DNA of 64,000 nucleotides. It comes from JBOGOC01 sp050747525. Its GTDB lineage: Bacteria; Acidobacteriota; Polarisedimenticolia; JACPZX01; DASXTC01. The translations under genes and the position numbers were made by a program. Positions within the stretch are counted from its first letter, which is position 1, and every line of letters begins with the position of its first letter. The notes under the pieces are model-generated. The model had not been told where the DNA came from and searched no databases. It saw only the letters and a program-made list of their open reading frames with translations. The stretch is from contig JBOGOC010000027.1 in assembly GCA_050747525.1 (NCBI GenBank), forward strand, positions 1 to 64,000, given 5' to 3'. This document shows, in pieces, positions 8,196 through 16,157 of the stretch.

Positions 8196-8624
8196 TCATG
8201 GATCGATCCGCGCGATGCGCCGGGCGTGGCGGCCGCCATCGAATGGGGTGACGAGCCACACGCGCAGGATCTCGTGGGCGCCCTCGGGTGTGAGAAGCCG
8301 CGCGCCCAGGGAGAGCACGTTGGCATCGTTGTGCGCCCGCGCGAGTCGGGAGGATTCCTCATTCCAGCACAGGGCGCATCGGACCCCGGGAACGCGGTTC
8401 GCGACGATCGCTTCGCCGTTTCCCGAGCCGCCCAGGACGATGCCGCGCTCGAACTCGCCCCGGGCGACGGCCTCGGCAACCGGCCGGATGAACTCGGGAT
8501 AGTCAACCGACGCTTCGGAGTCCGTGCCGAAATCCCGCACCTCGTGCCCGTCGGCCTGCAGCCATCCCTTCACCTGCTCCTTCATCCGGAATCCGGCGTG
8601 GTCCGAGCCGATGGCGATTCTCAT
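8196..8624 (-). CDS. rpiB: Ribose-5-phosphate isomerase B
   Basis: A 142-residue cytoplasmic enzyme interconverting ribose 5-phosphate and ribulose 5-phosphate. It opens with MRIAIGSDHAGF and has the GGSGNGE motif. In this position actinobacterial-type RpiB carries a glutamate (GGSGNGE) where the E. coli type has a cysteine, so this belongs to the former class. NDANVLSLGAR closes the active site as expected. It starts 4 bases after the asparaginase stop and is last in the aspartate operon, where it has no obvious metabolic link. It borders the tRNA fragment at 8103-8145 and is therefore the first conserved gene outside the putative island. Confidence 0.93.
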   Translation of the reverse strand: MRIAIGSDHAGFRMKEQVKGWLQADGHEVRDFGTDSEASVDYPEFIRPVAEAVARGEFERGIVLGGSGNGEAIVANRVPGVRCALCWNEESSRLARAHNDANVLSLGARLLTPEGAHEILRVWLVTPFDGGRHARRIARIDP

Positions 8625-8628
8625 GGGC

Positions 8629-9696
8629 TCAGTACTCGTCGAAGTAGCGCTGCACCTGCTTGAGGTCCTTCGTCTTCGTGAGCGCCAGCCGCAGCAGCAC
8701 TCTCGCTTTCTGGGGGTTGAGGCCCAGGGAGGCCACCAGCCCCAGCTTGTCGTCGTCCACCTCCACGTTGCGCCCGACCAGCCCGGTGGCCACCCGCGAC
8801 GAGCGAACGCACACGATCCCCTTCTTCGCCTGCGCGGTCAGGGCGTCCAGGGCCGGCTTGGTCATGTTGCCGTTGCCCACCCCCGCGACGACGATGCCTT
8901 TGGCGCCCGCCGCGGCCGCGGCGTCGATGAGCGCGCCGTCCATGTTCTCGTAGGCCATGACGATGTCCACGCGCGGCAGGGTGGTGATCGAGTCGATCGA
9001 GAACTCCGACTCGTAGGTGCTCTTGCCCACCGGGCCACGGTAGAACTCCGCGTCCCCGTAGGCCACGGTGCCGATCAGGCCCCGCACCGGCGAAAGGAAC
9101 GTCTGCACGGCCGTGGTGCTGGTCTTGGTGAGGGACGACGCGCCGTGGATCCAGTCGTTGACGACCACCAGCACGCCGCGCCCGGCGGCGTCCTTGTTGG
9201 CTGCCACGGCCACCGCGTTGTAGAAGTTGAGCGGGCCGTCCGCCGAAAGCGCGGTGGACGGACGCATCGCCGCGGTGAGAACGATGGGCTTGCGGGTCTT
9301 GATCACCAGGTTCAGGAAGTAGGCGGTTTCCTCGATGGTGTCGGTGCCATGGGTGATCACGATGCCGGCGATGTCCGGCATCGCCACCAGCTCGTCGATG
9401 CGCCGGGCCAGCTTGAGCCAGACCTCGTCGTTCATGTCCTGCGAGCCGATGTTGGAGATCTGCTCGCCGCGCAGGTTGGCCAGCTTCTTGGCCTGCGGGA
9501 CGGCGGCCAGCAGCTGCTCGACGCCCACCTGCCCCGATGTGTAGCCGGCCTGCACGTCGCTGGCGGCGGCGCCGGCGATGGTGCCGCCGGTGGCCAGCAC
9601 CACCACCGTGGGCAGGGACCCTTGTGCGGCTGCCGGCATGGCCGTGACGGCAAGCAGAATCAGGAGAATCAGGGAGCTCGTGTGCCGTTTGAACAT
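8629..9696 (-). CDS. ansB: Exported type II L-asparaginase
   Basis: A 355-residue protein hydrolysing asparagine to aspartate and ammonia. The start at 9696 (MFKRHTSS) follows AGGAGGTCTCCGC; a longer in-frame version lacks such a site. A Sec signal peptide ending AAAQG puts it in the periplasm. The catalytic motifs are present: ATGGTIAG near the mature N-terminus (nucleophilic Thr), THGTDTIEETA (TDT triad) and the downstream SADGPLN segment. It lies between the AspT-like exchanger and rpiB, downstream of aspartase. Aspartate released outside the membrane could therefore enter via the two upstream carriers and be deaminated inside. Side activity on glutamine is possible. Confidence 0.93.
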   Translation of the reverse strand: MFKRHTSSLILLILLAVTAMPAAAQGSLPTVVVLATGGTIAGAAASDVQAGYTSGQVGVEQLLAAVPQAKKLANLRGEQISNIGSQDMNDEVWLKLARRIDELVAMPDIAGIVITHGTDTIEETAYFLNLVIKTRKPIVLTAAMRPSTALSADGPLNFYNAVAVAANKDAAGRGVLVVVNDWIHGASSLTKTSTTAVQTFLSPVRGLIGTVAYGDAEFYRGPVGKSTYESEFSIDSITTLPRVDIVMAYENMDGALIDAAAAAGAKGIVVAGVGNGNMTKPALDALTAQAKKGIVCVRSSRVATGLVGRNVEVDDDKLGLVASLGLNPQKARVLLRLALTKTKDLKQVQRYFDEY

Positions 9697-9707
9697 GCGG
9701 AGACCTC

Positions 9708-11384
9708 CTATTTGGTCAGCAGAACGATGACCGGCCCCCACGCGGTCAGGAGGATGTTCCCGACGGCGTAGGGGACGGTGTAGCCGAGAACGGGAAGCTT
9801 GCTCTGCGCCTCGTCCTGGATCGATCGGAGCGCGGCGGTGAGGGTGCCGGCCCCGGCGCAGGCGCCGAAGAGAATGACTGGATTCATCTTGAGGACGTAG
9901 CGTCCGAACAGCAGCGCGGTGACGTGCGGCGTGACGGCCACCACGAACCCGACCACGAGCAGGCTGGGCCCGGTCTTGCGCAGGCCGTCCACGAACGCCG
10001 GGCCGGCGGACAGCCCGACCACGCCGATGAACACGGCCAGGCCCACCGTGTCGAAGACCCAGAGAGCCGGCTCGGGGATGCGGCCGAAGGTCGGGCGCAG
10101 CGATCGCAGCCAGCCGAAGACGAGCCCCATGATGAGAGCGCCGCCGCTGGCGGTGAGGCTCAGAGGAACGCCCCCCAGCGTGAGCGTGAGCAGGCCGACG
10201 AACCCGCCCACCACGATCCCCAGGCCCACGAAGACCATGTCGGTCTCGCTCGACGGTCTCTCGATGTACCCCAGGGCCGCGCCGGCGCGCTCCACGTCGC
10301 GCACCGCTCCCGCCAGCTTCAGCAGGTCGCCCCTGTTCACGGTGGTGGACGCCGTGAACGGGATCTCCTCGCCGCCGCGGACGAGCTTCAGCAGCACGAC
10401 GCCCCGCCCATGCAGCCCGGCCAGCTCGCTCAAGCTGAGATCCACGAGGCTGCTGTTGGTCAGCACCACGTCCAGCGAGACGAGCGGGAAATCCATGAGA
10501 GCCCGATCCTCCGTCTCCGTCCCGATCGGGAGTCCTCGGGAAAGGACCCTGCGCCGGGCGGCGATCGCTACGGTGTCACCCTGCGCGAGCAGCGTGTCGG
10601 GGCGCGCCTCGAGCAGATCTTTCCCGCGGCGGATCCGCTCGACGAACACCCGCTCCGGCGCGAACGACTGCTCCAGGTCGGCCACGCTCCGCCCTGCCCA
10701 CGCCGGATCCTCGATTCTGTAGGCACGCAGGGCCCACTCGCGATACGCGGACTGGGTGTCGGGATCGGATTCCTCCCCCCCGGAGAGCTGCTGCTCGAGC
10801 TTGCGGCTCTCCTCCCGGAGGTTGATGCCGAGCAGCCGCGGGGCCAGGTTCGAAAGGAACCACACCACGAATCCGGTGCCGACCAGATACGACACGGCGT
10901 AGGCCACCGGGATGTTGTTCAGGAGCCGGGTCCTTTCGGATGCCGGCAGGTCGAGTCGCTCGATGGTGTCGCCCGCGGTCCCGATGACCGTCGATTCGGT
11001 GAACGCGCCGGCCAGCAGGCCGGCCGCGGTGCCGCAGTCGTAATCGAGAATCTTCGCGGCGGTGACCGCGGCCACGAGGCTGGTGATGCACAGCACCGCC
11101 GTGAGCGCCACCTGGGGGAGCGCGCTGCGGCCCAGGCCGCGGATGAACTGGGGTCCCACCTTGTATCCGGTCGCGAACAGGAACAGATCGAAGAACACGG
11201 TCTTGACGATGGGATCGACCTGGACGTCGATCTGCCCGATGATCACGCCGGCGATGAGGGTGCCCACGACGTTGCCCAGCCGGAACGTCTTGATCCGGAT
11301 CCGTCCAATCACGAACCCCAGCGCCAGCGTCAGGAAGATCGCCAGCTCGGGATGCTCCCGCAGCGCCGTGACGAAGGACCTCAT
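9708..11384 (-). CDS. aspT: AspT/YidE-family aspartate-type exchanger with RCK_C domains
   Basis: A 558-residue membrane protein of the aspartate:alanine exchanger family (AAEx). Two blocks of five or more membrane helices (residues about 10-200 and 375-558) flank a cytoplasmic centre with two TrkA_C/RCK_C-like lobes, the canonical AspT architecture and length. The start at 11384 overlaps the DASS carrier stop by 4 bases (ATGA). Characterised AspT takes up aspartate in exchange for alanine. Beside aspartase and an exported asparaginase, aspartate uptake is the natural reading, but the counter-substrate here is unknown and the family also contains uncharacterised YidE/YbjL proteins. Confidence 0.85.
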   Translation of the reverse strand: MRSFVTALREHPELAIFLTLALGFVIGRIRIKTFRLGNVVGTLIAGVIIGQIDVQVDPIVKTVFFDLFLFATGYKVGPQFIRGLGRSALPQVALTAVLCITSLVAAVTAAKILDYDCGTAAGLLAGAFTESTVIGTAGDTIERLDLPASERTRLLNNIPVAYAVSYLVGTGFVVWFLSNLAPRLLGINLREESRKLEQQLSGGEESDPDTQSAYREWALRAYRIEDPAWAGRSVADLEQSFAPERVFVERIRRGKDLLEARPDTLLAQGDTVAIAARRRVLSRGLPIGTETEDRALMDFPLVSLDVVLTNSSLVDLSLSELAGLHGRGVVLLKLVRGGEEIPFTASTTVNRGDLLKLAGAVRDVERAGAALGYIERPSSETDMVFVGLGIVVGGFVGLLTLTLGGVPLSLTASGGALIMGLVFGWLRSLRPTFGRIPEPALWVFDTVGLAVFIGVVGLSAGPAFVDGLRKTGPSLLVVGFVVAVTPHVTALLFGRYVLKMNPVILFGACAGAGTLTAALRSIQDEAQSKLPVLGYTVPYAVGNILLTAWGPVIVLLTK

Positions 11385-12793
11385 CGGGACACCAGCATCA
11401 GCCACGGTGTGCCGATCACCAGATACAGCAGCAGGGTGAATCCCGTGGTGATGGCCCCCAGTCTGTAGAGGTCCCCCTGCGACAGGTAGCCGCTCCCCGC
11501 GAACAGCAGGTTGGCGCTCGATCCCTGAGGCGTGATCGCGGCGAAGTAGTTGGTCGCGAACAGAAGCTGGAACGCGAGAGGGGCCGCCGGGACGCCCAGC
11601 TTCACCCCCACGCCGAGAAAGACGCCGAAAACCGCCAGCAGGTGAGCCGTCTGGCTCACGAACAGGTAGTGCAGCAGAACGTAGGCGACGACCAGAGTGA
11701 CGCCGGCGACCAACGGAGAGAGCCCCCCCATGGCTCCCGCCAGGGTCTCTCCCAGGAATCCCATGAAGCCGAGCTGGTTGAGCTGGTCGCTCAGCGTGAA
11801 GAGCACGGCGAACCAGATGAAGGTGGCCAGCACGTCTCCTTCCTTGGCGATGTCCTCGAGCGTCAGCACGCCCGTGACCAGCAGGACTCCCAGGCCCAGA
11901 AACGCCACGGCCGTGGTGTCGATGCCGAAAGTGGCTGCCGCTCCCCACAGCAGCACCATCCCGGCAAAGGTGGCGGCGACGATCTTCTGCTGAGAGCTGG
12001 GGGGACCCATCTCGGCCAGGGCGCGTCGCGCGTCGGCGGGCGCTTGAGGGGTCGCCGTCACCTCAGGCCGGGTGACCTTGTAGAGCAGCAGCGGCAGCAG
12101 CACCATCCCCGCCAGGGTGGGCACCGAGGCGGCGATCAGCCACGAGCCGAAGCCGATCTCCACCCCGTAGGCCTTCGCGATCTCCGCGCCCAGCGGGTTG
12201 GCGGCCATGGCCGTGAGCCAGAGGGCGGACGAGAGGGTCAGGCTGGCGATCCCCGAGAACATGAGGAAGCGCCCCAGGCGCTCGCGACCCACGCCTCCAG
12301 GCTTCGCCCCCGCGGCCTGAGCCACGGAGAACGCCAGCGGGTAGAGGACTCCGGATCGGGCGGTGTTGCTGGGAAAGGCAGGTGCGATGAGAGCGTCCAC
12401 GACGAAGATGCTGTAGGAGAGCCCGAGGGTCGAGCGTCCGAAGAGGCTGATCGCCCGGTAGCCCAGTCGCGCGCCGAGCCCGCACGTCACCACGGCCCGA
12501 GCCACCAGGAAGGCGATCACGATGAGCAGGATGGTGGGGTTGGCGAACCCGGCGTAGGCGTCGGCGGGGGAGATCGTTCCCGTGAGCACCGCCGCGGAGA
12601 CGGCCAGCACCGAGGCGGTCAGGATGGCGAAGGCGCCCACGATGACCGAGAGGATCGCGGTGGCGAAGATGGCGAACAGGTGCCAGGCGGCCGGCGTCAG
12701 CCCCTCTGGATGCGGCGAGAACCAGATCGCCGCGGCCAGCACGAGCATCGCCACCCTGGCCACAGCCAACCGCCGGCTCGCCGTGCCCGTCAT
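11381..12793 (-). CDS. DASS (SLC13/CitT) family dicarboxylate carrier
   Basis: A 470-residue integral membrane protein with about 11-12 helices. It shows the first DASS substrate motif SNTA (in FPSNTARSGV) and, near the C-terminus, the corresponding PQGSSANLL hairpin. The family moves succinate, fumarate, malate, citrate or tartrate, either with sodium or by exchange. Lying directly after aspartase (18-base gap) and before AspT, it could export fumarate or succinate, or import C4-dicarboxylates. The sequence does not fix the direction or the coupling ion. Confidence 0.85.
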   Translation of the reverse strand: MTGTASRRLAVARVAMLVLAAAIWFSPHPEGLTPAAWHLFAIFATAILSVIVGAFAILTASVLAVSAAVLTGTISPADAYAGFANPTILLIVIAFLVARAVVTCGLGARLGYRAISLFGRSTLGLSYSIFVVDALIAPAFPSNTARSGVLYPLAFSVAQAAGAKPGGVGRERLGRFLMFSGIASLTLSSALWLTAMAANPLGAEIAKAYGVEIGFGSWLIAASVPTLAGMVLLPLLLYKVTRPEVTATPQAPADARRALAEMGPPSSQQKIVAATFAGMVLLWGAAATFGIDTTAVAFLGLGVLLVTGVLTLEDIAKEGDVLATFIWFAVLFTLSDQLNQLGFMGFLGETLAGAMGGLSPLVAGVTLVVAYVLLHYLFVSQTAHLLAVFGVFLGVGVKLGVPAAPLAFQLLFATNYFAAITPQGSSANLLFAGSGYLSQGDLYRLGAITTGFTLLLYLVIGTPWLMLVSR

Positions 12794-12811
12794 GTCGTCA
12801 CTTCGCCCCGA

Positions 12812-14221
12812 TCAGGTGGCGCGGCCCTGTCCGGTCATCGCGGCCGGGTCCAGGATCTCCTTGATCTGCGCCTCGGTCAGGATCTTCTTCTCGCGGATCA
12901 GCTCGAGGATCCCGCGGCCCGTCTTCATCGCCTCCGCGGCCAGCTCGGTGGAGCGATCGTACCCGATGACCGGGTTGAGCGCCGTCACCGTGCCGATGCT
13001 GTAGTCGACGTAATGGCGGCAGACATCGGGGTTGGCGGTGATGCCGTCCACGCAGTGCTCCCGCAGCGTGCGGGCCGCGTTGATGAACATGGTCTGCGCC
13101 TCGAAGATACAGGCCGCGATGACCGGCTCGAAGACATTGAGCTGCAGCTGGCCCCCCTCGGCGGCCAACGACACGGTCAGGTCGCTGCCGATGACGCGGA
13201 AGCAGACCATGTTGACGACTTCGGGGATGACCGGATTGACCTTGCCGGGCATGATCGAGGAGCCGGGCTGCTTGGCGGGAAGGTTGATCTCGTGCAGGCC
13301 GCACCGGGGCCCCGAGGCCAGAAGGCGCAGGTCGTTGCAGACCTTGGAGAGCTTGATGGCCAGGCTCTTCATGCACGACGAGTAGAGCACGAAGGCCTGC
13401 GTGTCCTGGGTGGCCTCGATGAGATCCTCGGCCAGGTGGATCGGGAAACCCGTGATCTCCGCCAGGTGCTGCGTGCATTTCTCCGCGTAGCCCGGGGGCG
13501 CGTTGAGGCCCGTGCCGATGGCGGTGGCCCCCATGTTCACTTCGCACAGCACCCGCTGGATGCGTTCCAGCGCCTGGACCTCACCACCCAGGGTCGCGGC
13601 GAAGGCCTCGAATTCCTGGCCCAAGGTCATCGGCACGGCGTCCTGCAGCTGCGTGCGCCCCATCTTCACGATCTTCGAGAACTCTTTGCCCTTGCGCCGG
13701 AACGACTCGATGAGCGCCTTGACTTCGGCCACCAGCTGCACGTTGCCCAGCGCCATGCCGACGTGCAGGGCGGTGGGGTAGGCGTCGTTGGTGGACTGGG
13801 AGCAGTTGGCGTGGTCGTGCGGGTCGCAGTGCTTGTACTCGCCCTTCTTGTGCCCCATCAGCTCCAGGGCCCGGTTGGCGATCACTTCATTGGCATTCAT
13901 GTTGGTGGAGGTGCCGGCGCCTCCCTGAAACACGTCGAGACGGAACTGGTCGTGCAGCTTCCCGTCCATCAGCTCACGGCAGGCCCCCTCCATCCCTTTG
14001 AGGATCTCGTCCGAGAACTGGCCGCAGTCATGGTTGGCCCGCGCCGCCGCCAGCTTCACCATGGCGAAGGCCTTGATGAGGTTGGGATAGAGCCTCAGCT
14101 CCACGCCCGAGATGTGGAAATTCTCCAGCGCCCGCGCCGTCTGCACGCCGTAATAGGCGTCGGCGGGGACCGGCAGGTCGCCCAGCAGGTCATGCTCGAG
14201 TCTTGTCGCCGGCTTCGACAT
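12812..14221 (-). CDS. aspA: Aspartate ammonia-lyase (aspartase)
   Basis: A 469-residue cytoplasmic enzyme converting aspartate to fumarate and ammonia. The start at 14221 follows AGAGGAGGACGACA. It carries the superfamily signature GSSIMPGKVNP. In the specificity regions it follows aspartase rather than fumarase: GRTQLQDAVPMTLGQEF, LNAPPGYAEK, AEDLIEATQDTQAF and LLTEAQ-like C-terminal text. It heads the minus-strand operon aspA, DASS carrier, aspT, ansB, rpiB and is divergent from the K+-channel gene with 48 bases between starts. That gap must hold both promoters; I could not assign hexamers with confidence. Confidence 0.95.
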   Translation of the reverse strand: MSKPATRLEHDLLGDLPVPADAYYGVQTARALENFHISGVELRLYPNLIKAFAMVKLAAARANHDCGQFSDEILKGMEGACRELMDGKLHDQFRLDVFQGGAGTSTNMNANEVIANRALELMGHKKGEYKHCDPHDHANCSQSTNDAYPTALHVGMALGNVQLVAEVKALIESFRRKGKEFSKIVKMGRTQLQDAVPMTLGQEFEAFAATLGGEVQALERIQRVLCEVNMGATAIGTGLNAPPGYAEKCTQHLAEITGFPIHLAEDLIEATQDTQAFVLYSSCMKSLAIKLSKVCNDLRLLASGPRCGLHEINLPAKQPGSSIMPGKVNPVIPEVVNMVCFRVIGSDLTVSLAAEGGQLQLNVFEPVIAACIFEAQTMFINAARTLREHCVDGITANPDVCRHYVDYSIGTVTALNPVIGYDRSTELAAEAMKTGRGILELIREKKILTEAQIKEILDPAAMTGQGRAT

Positions 14222-14269
14222 TGTCGTCCTCCTCTTATCAGGTAAGCCGCATGATACCCTCAAAAGGGA

Positions 14270-14959
14270 ATGGCGACCTTCTCGACACTCTGGACCAAGG
14301 GAGAGAGCCTCCCTCTCCTGATAGCGCTCGGGGCGCTCTTCGTCCTGGAGTCCCTGGCCACAGGCCCCTCGCCTCTCATCGGGCTCGCCTACGTGGCCGT
14401 GCTGCTGGGGAGCGCCCTGGCGATGAAAGATCGGCGCCTTCTGATGAGGACCCTGGGCCTGCTGGCCGCCGCCGTGATGGCCAGGATCGTGTACGAAGTG
14501 AGCCCGGGCCGCCTGACGCTCCTGATCAACCATCTCGGCGCCATCGTGTTTCTGGCCTACGCGGCCCTGTTCATCTTCAAGCGGGCCGTGGCCGCGCCCG
14601 GGCGAGTCGGGCGCGACCGCATCGTCGGGGCGATTAGCGTCTATCTAATGATGGGCGTCATCGGCGCCGCCATCGCATCGAGCATCGAGGCGATCCAGAC
14701 GGGAGCGTTCAGGTTCCCGGATGGTACCGATGCGGCGGTCGGGCCTTATCTCGCGGGTGACACCTCGGCGTTCATCTACTTCAGCTTCGTGACGCTGGCC
14801 ACGCTCGGCTACGGGGACATCATCCCCGTCACACCCCTTGCCCGAACCTTCTCCTGGATGCTTGCCGTGACGGGACAGATGTACGTGGCCATCGTGGTGG
14901 CCAGGCTCGTTTCGCTGGGCTTCGCCCAACCTTCCTCCAGGGAACACGGAAATCAATAA
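14270..14959 (+). CDS. Small potassium-channel-like membrane protein
   Basis: A 229-residue protein with about six predicted membrane segments. The last pair flank a pore loop reading TLATLGYGDIIPVT, the K+ selectivity filter (Ion_trans_2/KcsA-like). No cytoplasmic RCK domain or charged S4 voltage-sensor pattern is visible, so gating is unknown. It is the first gene to the right of the divergent aspA start. K+ efflux or membrane-potential balancing is plausible; a link to the electrogenic amino-acid exchange next door is inference. Confidence 0.75.
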   Translation: MATFSTLWTKGESLPLLIALGALFVLESLATGPSPLIGLAYVAVLLGSALAMKDRRLLMRTLGLLAAAVMARIVYEVSPGRLTLLINHLGAIVFLAYAALFIFKRAVAAPGRVGRDRIVGAISVYLMMGVIGAAIASSIEAIQTGAFRFPDGTDAAVGPYLAGDTSAFIYFSFVTLATLGYGDIIPVTPLARTFSWMLAVTGQMYVAIVVARLVSLGFAQPSSREHGNQ

Positions 14960-14962
14960 GTC

Positions 14963-14971
14963 TGGTATGCT
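14963..14971 (+). promoter_or_regulatory. Possible extended -10 promoter for the RND pump operon
   Basis: TGG followed by TATGCT (14966-14971) resembles an extended -10 element 32 bases before the adaptor ATG at 15003. No good -35 hexamer is at the right distance. The pump genes could also be read from upstream. Confidence 0.3.
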
Positions 14972-15002
14972 GAAGGCTCCTCTCAATTGGTTAAGGAGAT
15001 TC

Positions 15003-16151
15003 ATGCGGCCAGCATTGACGATGGGGATCGTCCTGGCCGGACTCGCGCTGACCCTCGTGGGCTGCGGCCACGAAGAGCCGGCGGCCGCTCCGCCGCCCGT
15101 CGCGGTAAAGGTCTCCGAAGTGATCCAGCGCGATGTGCCGGTGTACGTCGAGGCGATCGGGCAGACCAGAGGCTCCACCGAGATCGAGATCCGGGCCCGG
15201 GTCGAAGGGTTCATCCAGAGCGTCGACTACAAAGAAGGCTCCTTCGTCAACAAGGGGGATCGCCTCTACACCATCGATTCCGCTCCGTTCGAGGCGTCTC
15301 TGGCCCAGGCCCGAGGCCAGGAAGCCGGGGCCGAAGCCCAGCTCGCGCGGGCCCGGCAGGACGTGCTGCGGTACGAGCCGCTGGTGGCCAAGAACGCCAT
15401 CTCGCGGCAGGAGTACGAGACCGCGGTTTCGCTCCAGAAGGCTGCCGAGGCGGGGGTGGCCGCGGCGAAGGCGGCCACGCGCAACGCGGAGATCAACCTC
15501 GGCTACACGAAGGTGCTGGCTCCCGAGCCGGGCCTGGTCGGCAAGACCGAGGTCTATCCCGGGACGCTGGTGGGCCGCGGCCAGTCCACCCTGCTGACCC
15601 AGATCTCCCAGATCGATCCCATCCACGTGCGGTTCACCATCGCCGAGCGCGACTACCTGCGCTACGCACGCCAGGGAGAAAAGGAAGGCCGGAGACCCGA
15701 GGACAAGCCGAAGGTCGATTTCGACCTGGTGCTGGACGATGGTTCGGTGCACCCGCACAAGGGGTTCATGGCCTTCGTGGATCGCAACGTGGATGCGCGA
15801 ACCGGCACCATCCTGCTCGAAGCGGCCTTTCCCAATCCCGAGAGGATCCTGCGCCCCGGCCAGTACGCCCGGGTGCGCGCCACGGTGGAGACCAGGCCCG
15901 GGGCCTTCCTGGTGCCGCAGAAGTCCATTCAGGAGATTCAGGGGGTCTACAACGTGTCGGTGGTCGACCAGGCGGGAACGGTGGAGACCCGGATGGTGAC
16001 CCCCGCCGAGAAGATGGGTTCGCTGCGGGTCATCGAATCCGGGCTCAAGGCCGGTGACCGGGTCGTGGTGGAGGGTATGCAGAAGGTGCGTCCCGGCATG
16101 AAGGTCGACGCTCAGGTGGTTCCCATCGAGGCCGGCGAGAGCGAGACCTAG
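15003..16151 (+). CDS. RND efflux periplasmic adaptor lipoprotein (AcrA/MexA type)
   Basis: A 382-residue membrane-fusion protein that links the inner-membrane pump to the outer-membrane channel. The ATG at 15003 follows AAGGAGATTC; the first in-frame ATG at 14967 lacks a site. The lipobox LVGC places Cys21 as the lipidated residue. A lipoyl half-motif (RVEGFIQSVDYKEGSFV), an alpha-hairpin with two long helical arms, the second lipoyl half (TKVLAPEPGLVG) and the beta-barrel/MP domains follow in the usual order. The RND pump gene begins 6 bases later. Substrates cannot be read from sequence. Confidence 0.92.
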   Translation: MRPALTMGIVLAGLALTLVGCGHEEPAAAPPPVAVKVSEVIQRDVPVYVEAIGQTRGSTEIEIRARVEGFIQSVDYKEGSFVNKGDRLYTIDSAPFEASLAQARGQEAGAEAQLARARQDVLRYEPLVAKNAISRQEYETAVSLQKAAEAGVAAAKAATRNAEINLGYTKVLAPEPGLVGKTEVYPGTLVGRGQSTLLTQISQIDPIHVRFTIAERDYLRYARQGEKEGRRPEDKPKVDFDLVLDDGSVHPHKGFMAFVDRNVDARTGTILLEAAFPNPERILRPGQYARVRATVETRPGAFLVPQKSIQEIQGVYNVSVVDQAGTVETRMVTPAEKMGSLRVIESGLKAGDRVVVEGMQKVRPGMKVDAQVVPIEAGESET

Positions 16152-16157
16152 CGGCGT

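Noticed and set aside
11385..11948. N-terminal extension of the AspT frame
   Set aside because: Shadow of the DASS carrier; the ATG at 11384 with a 4-base overlap gives the family N-terminus.
11642..14245. 867-residue open frame on the plus strand
   Set aside because: Antisense to the DASS carrier and aspA, low-complexity Arg/Gly/His text, no ribosome-binding site.
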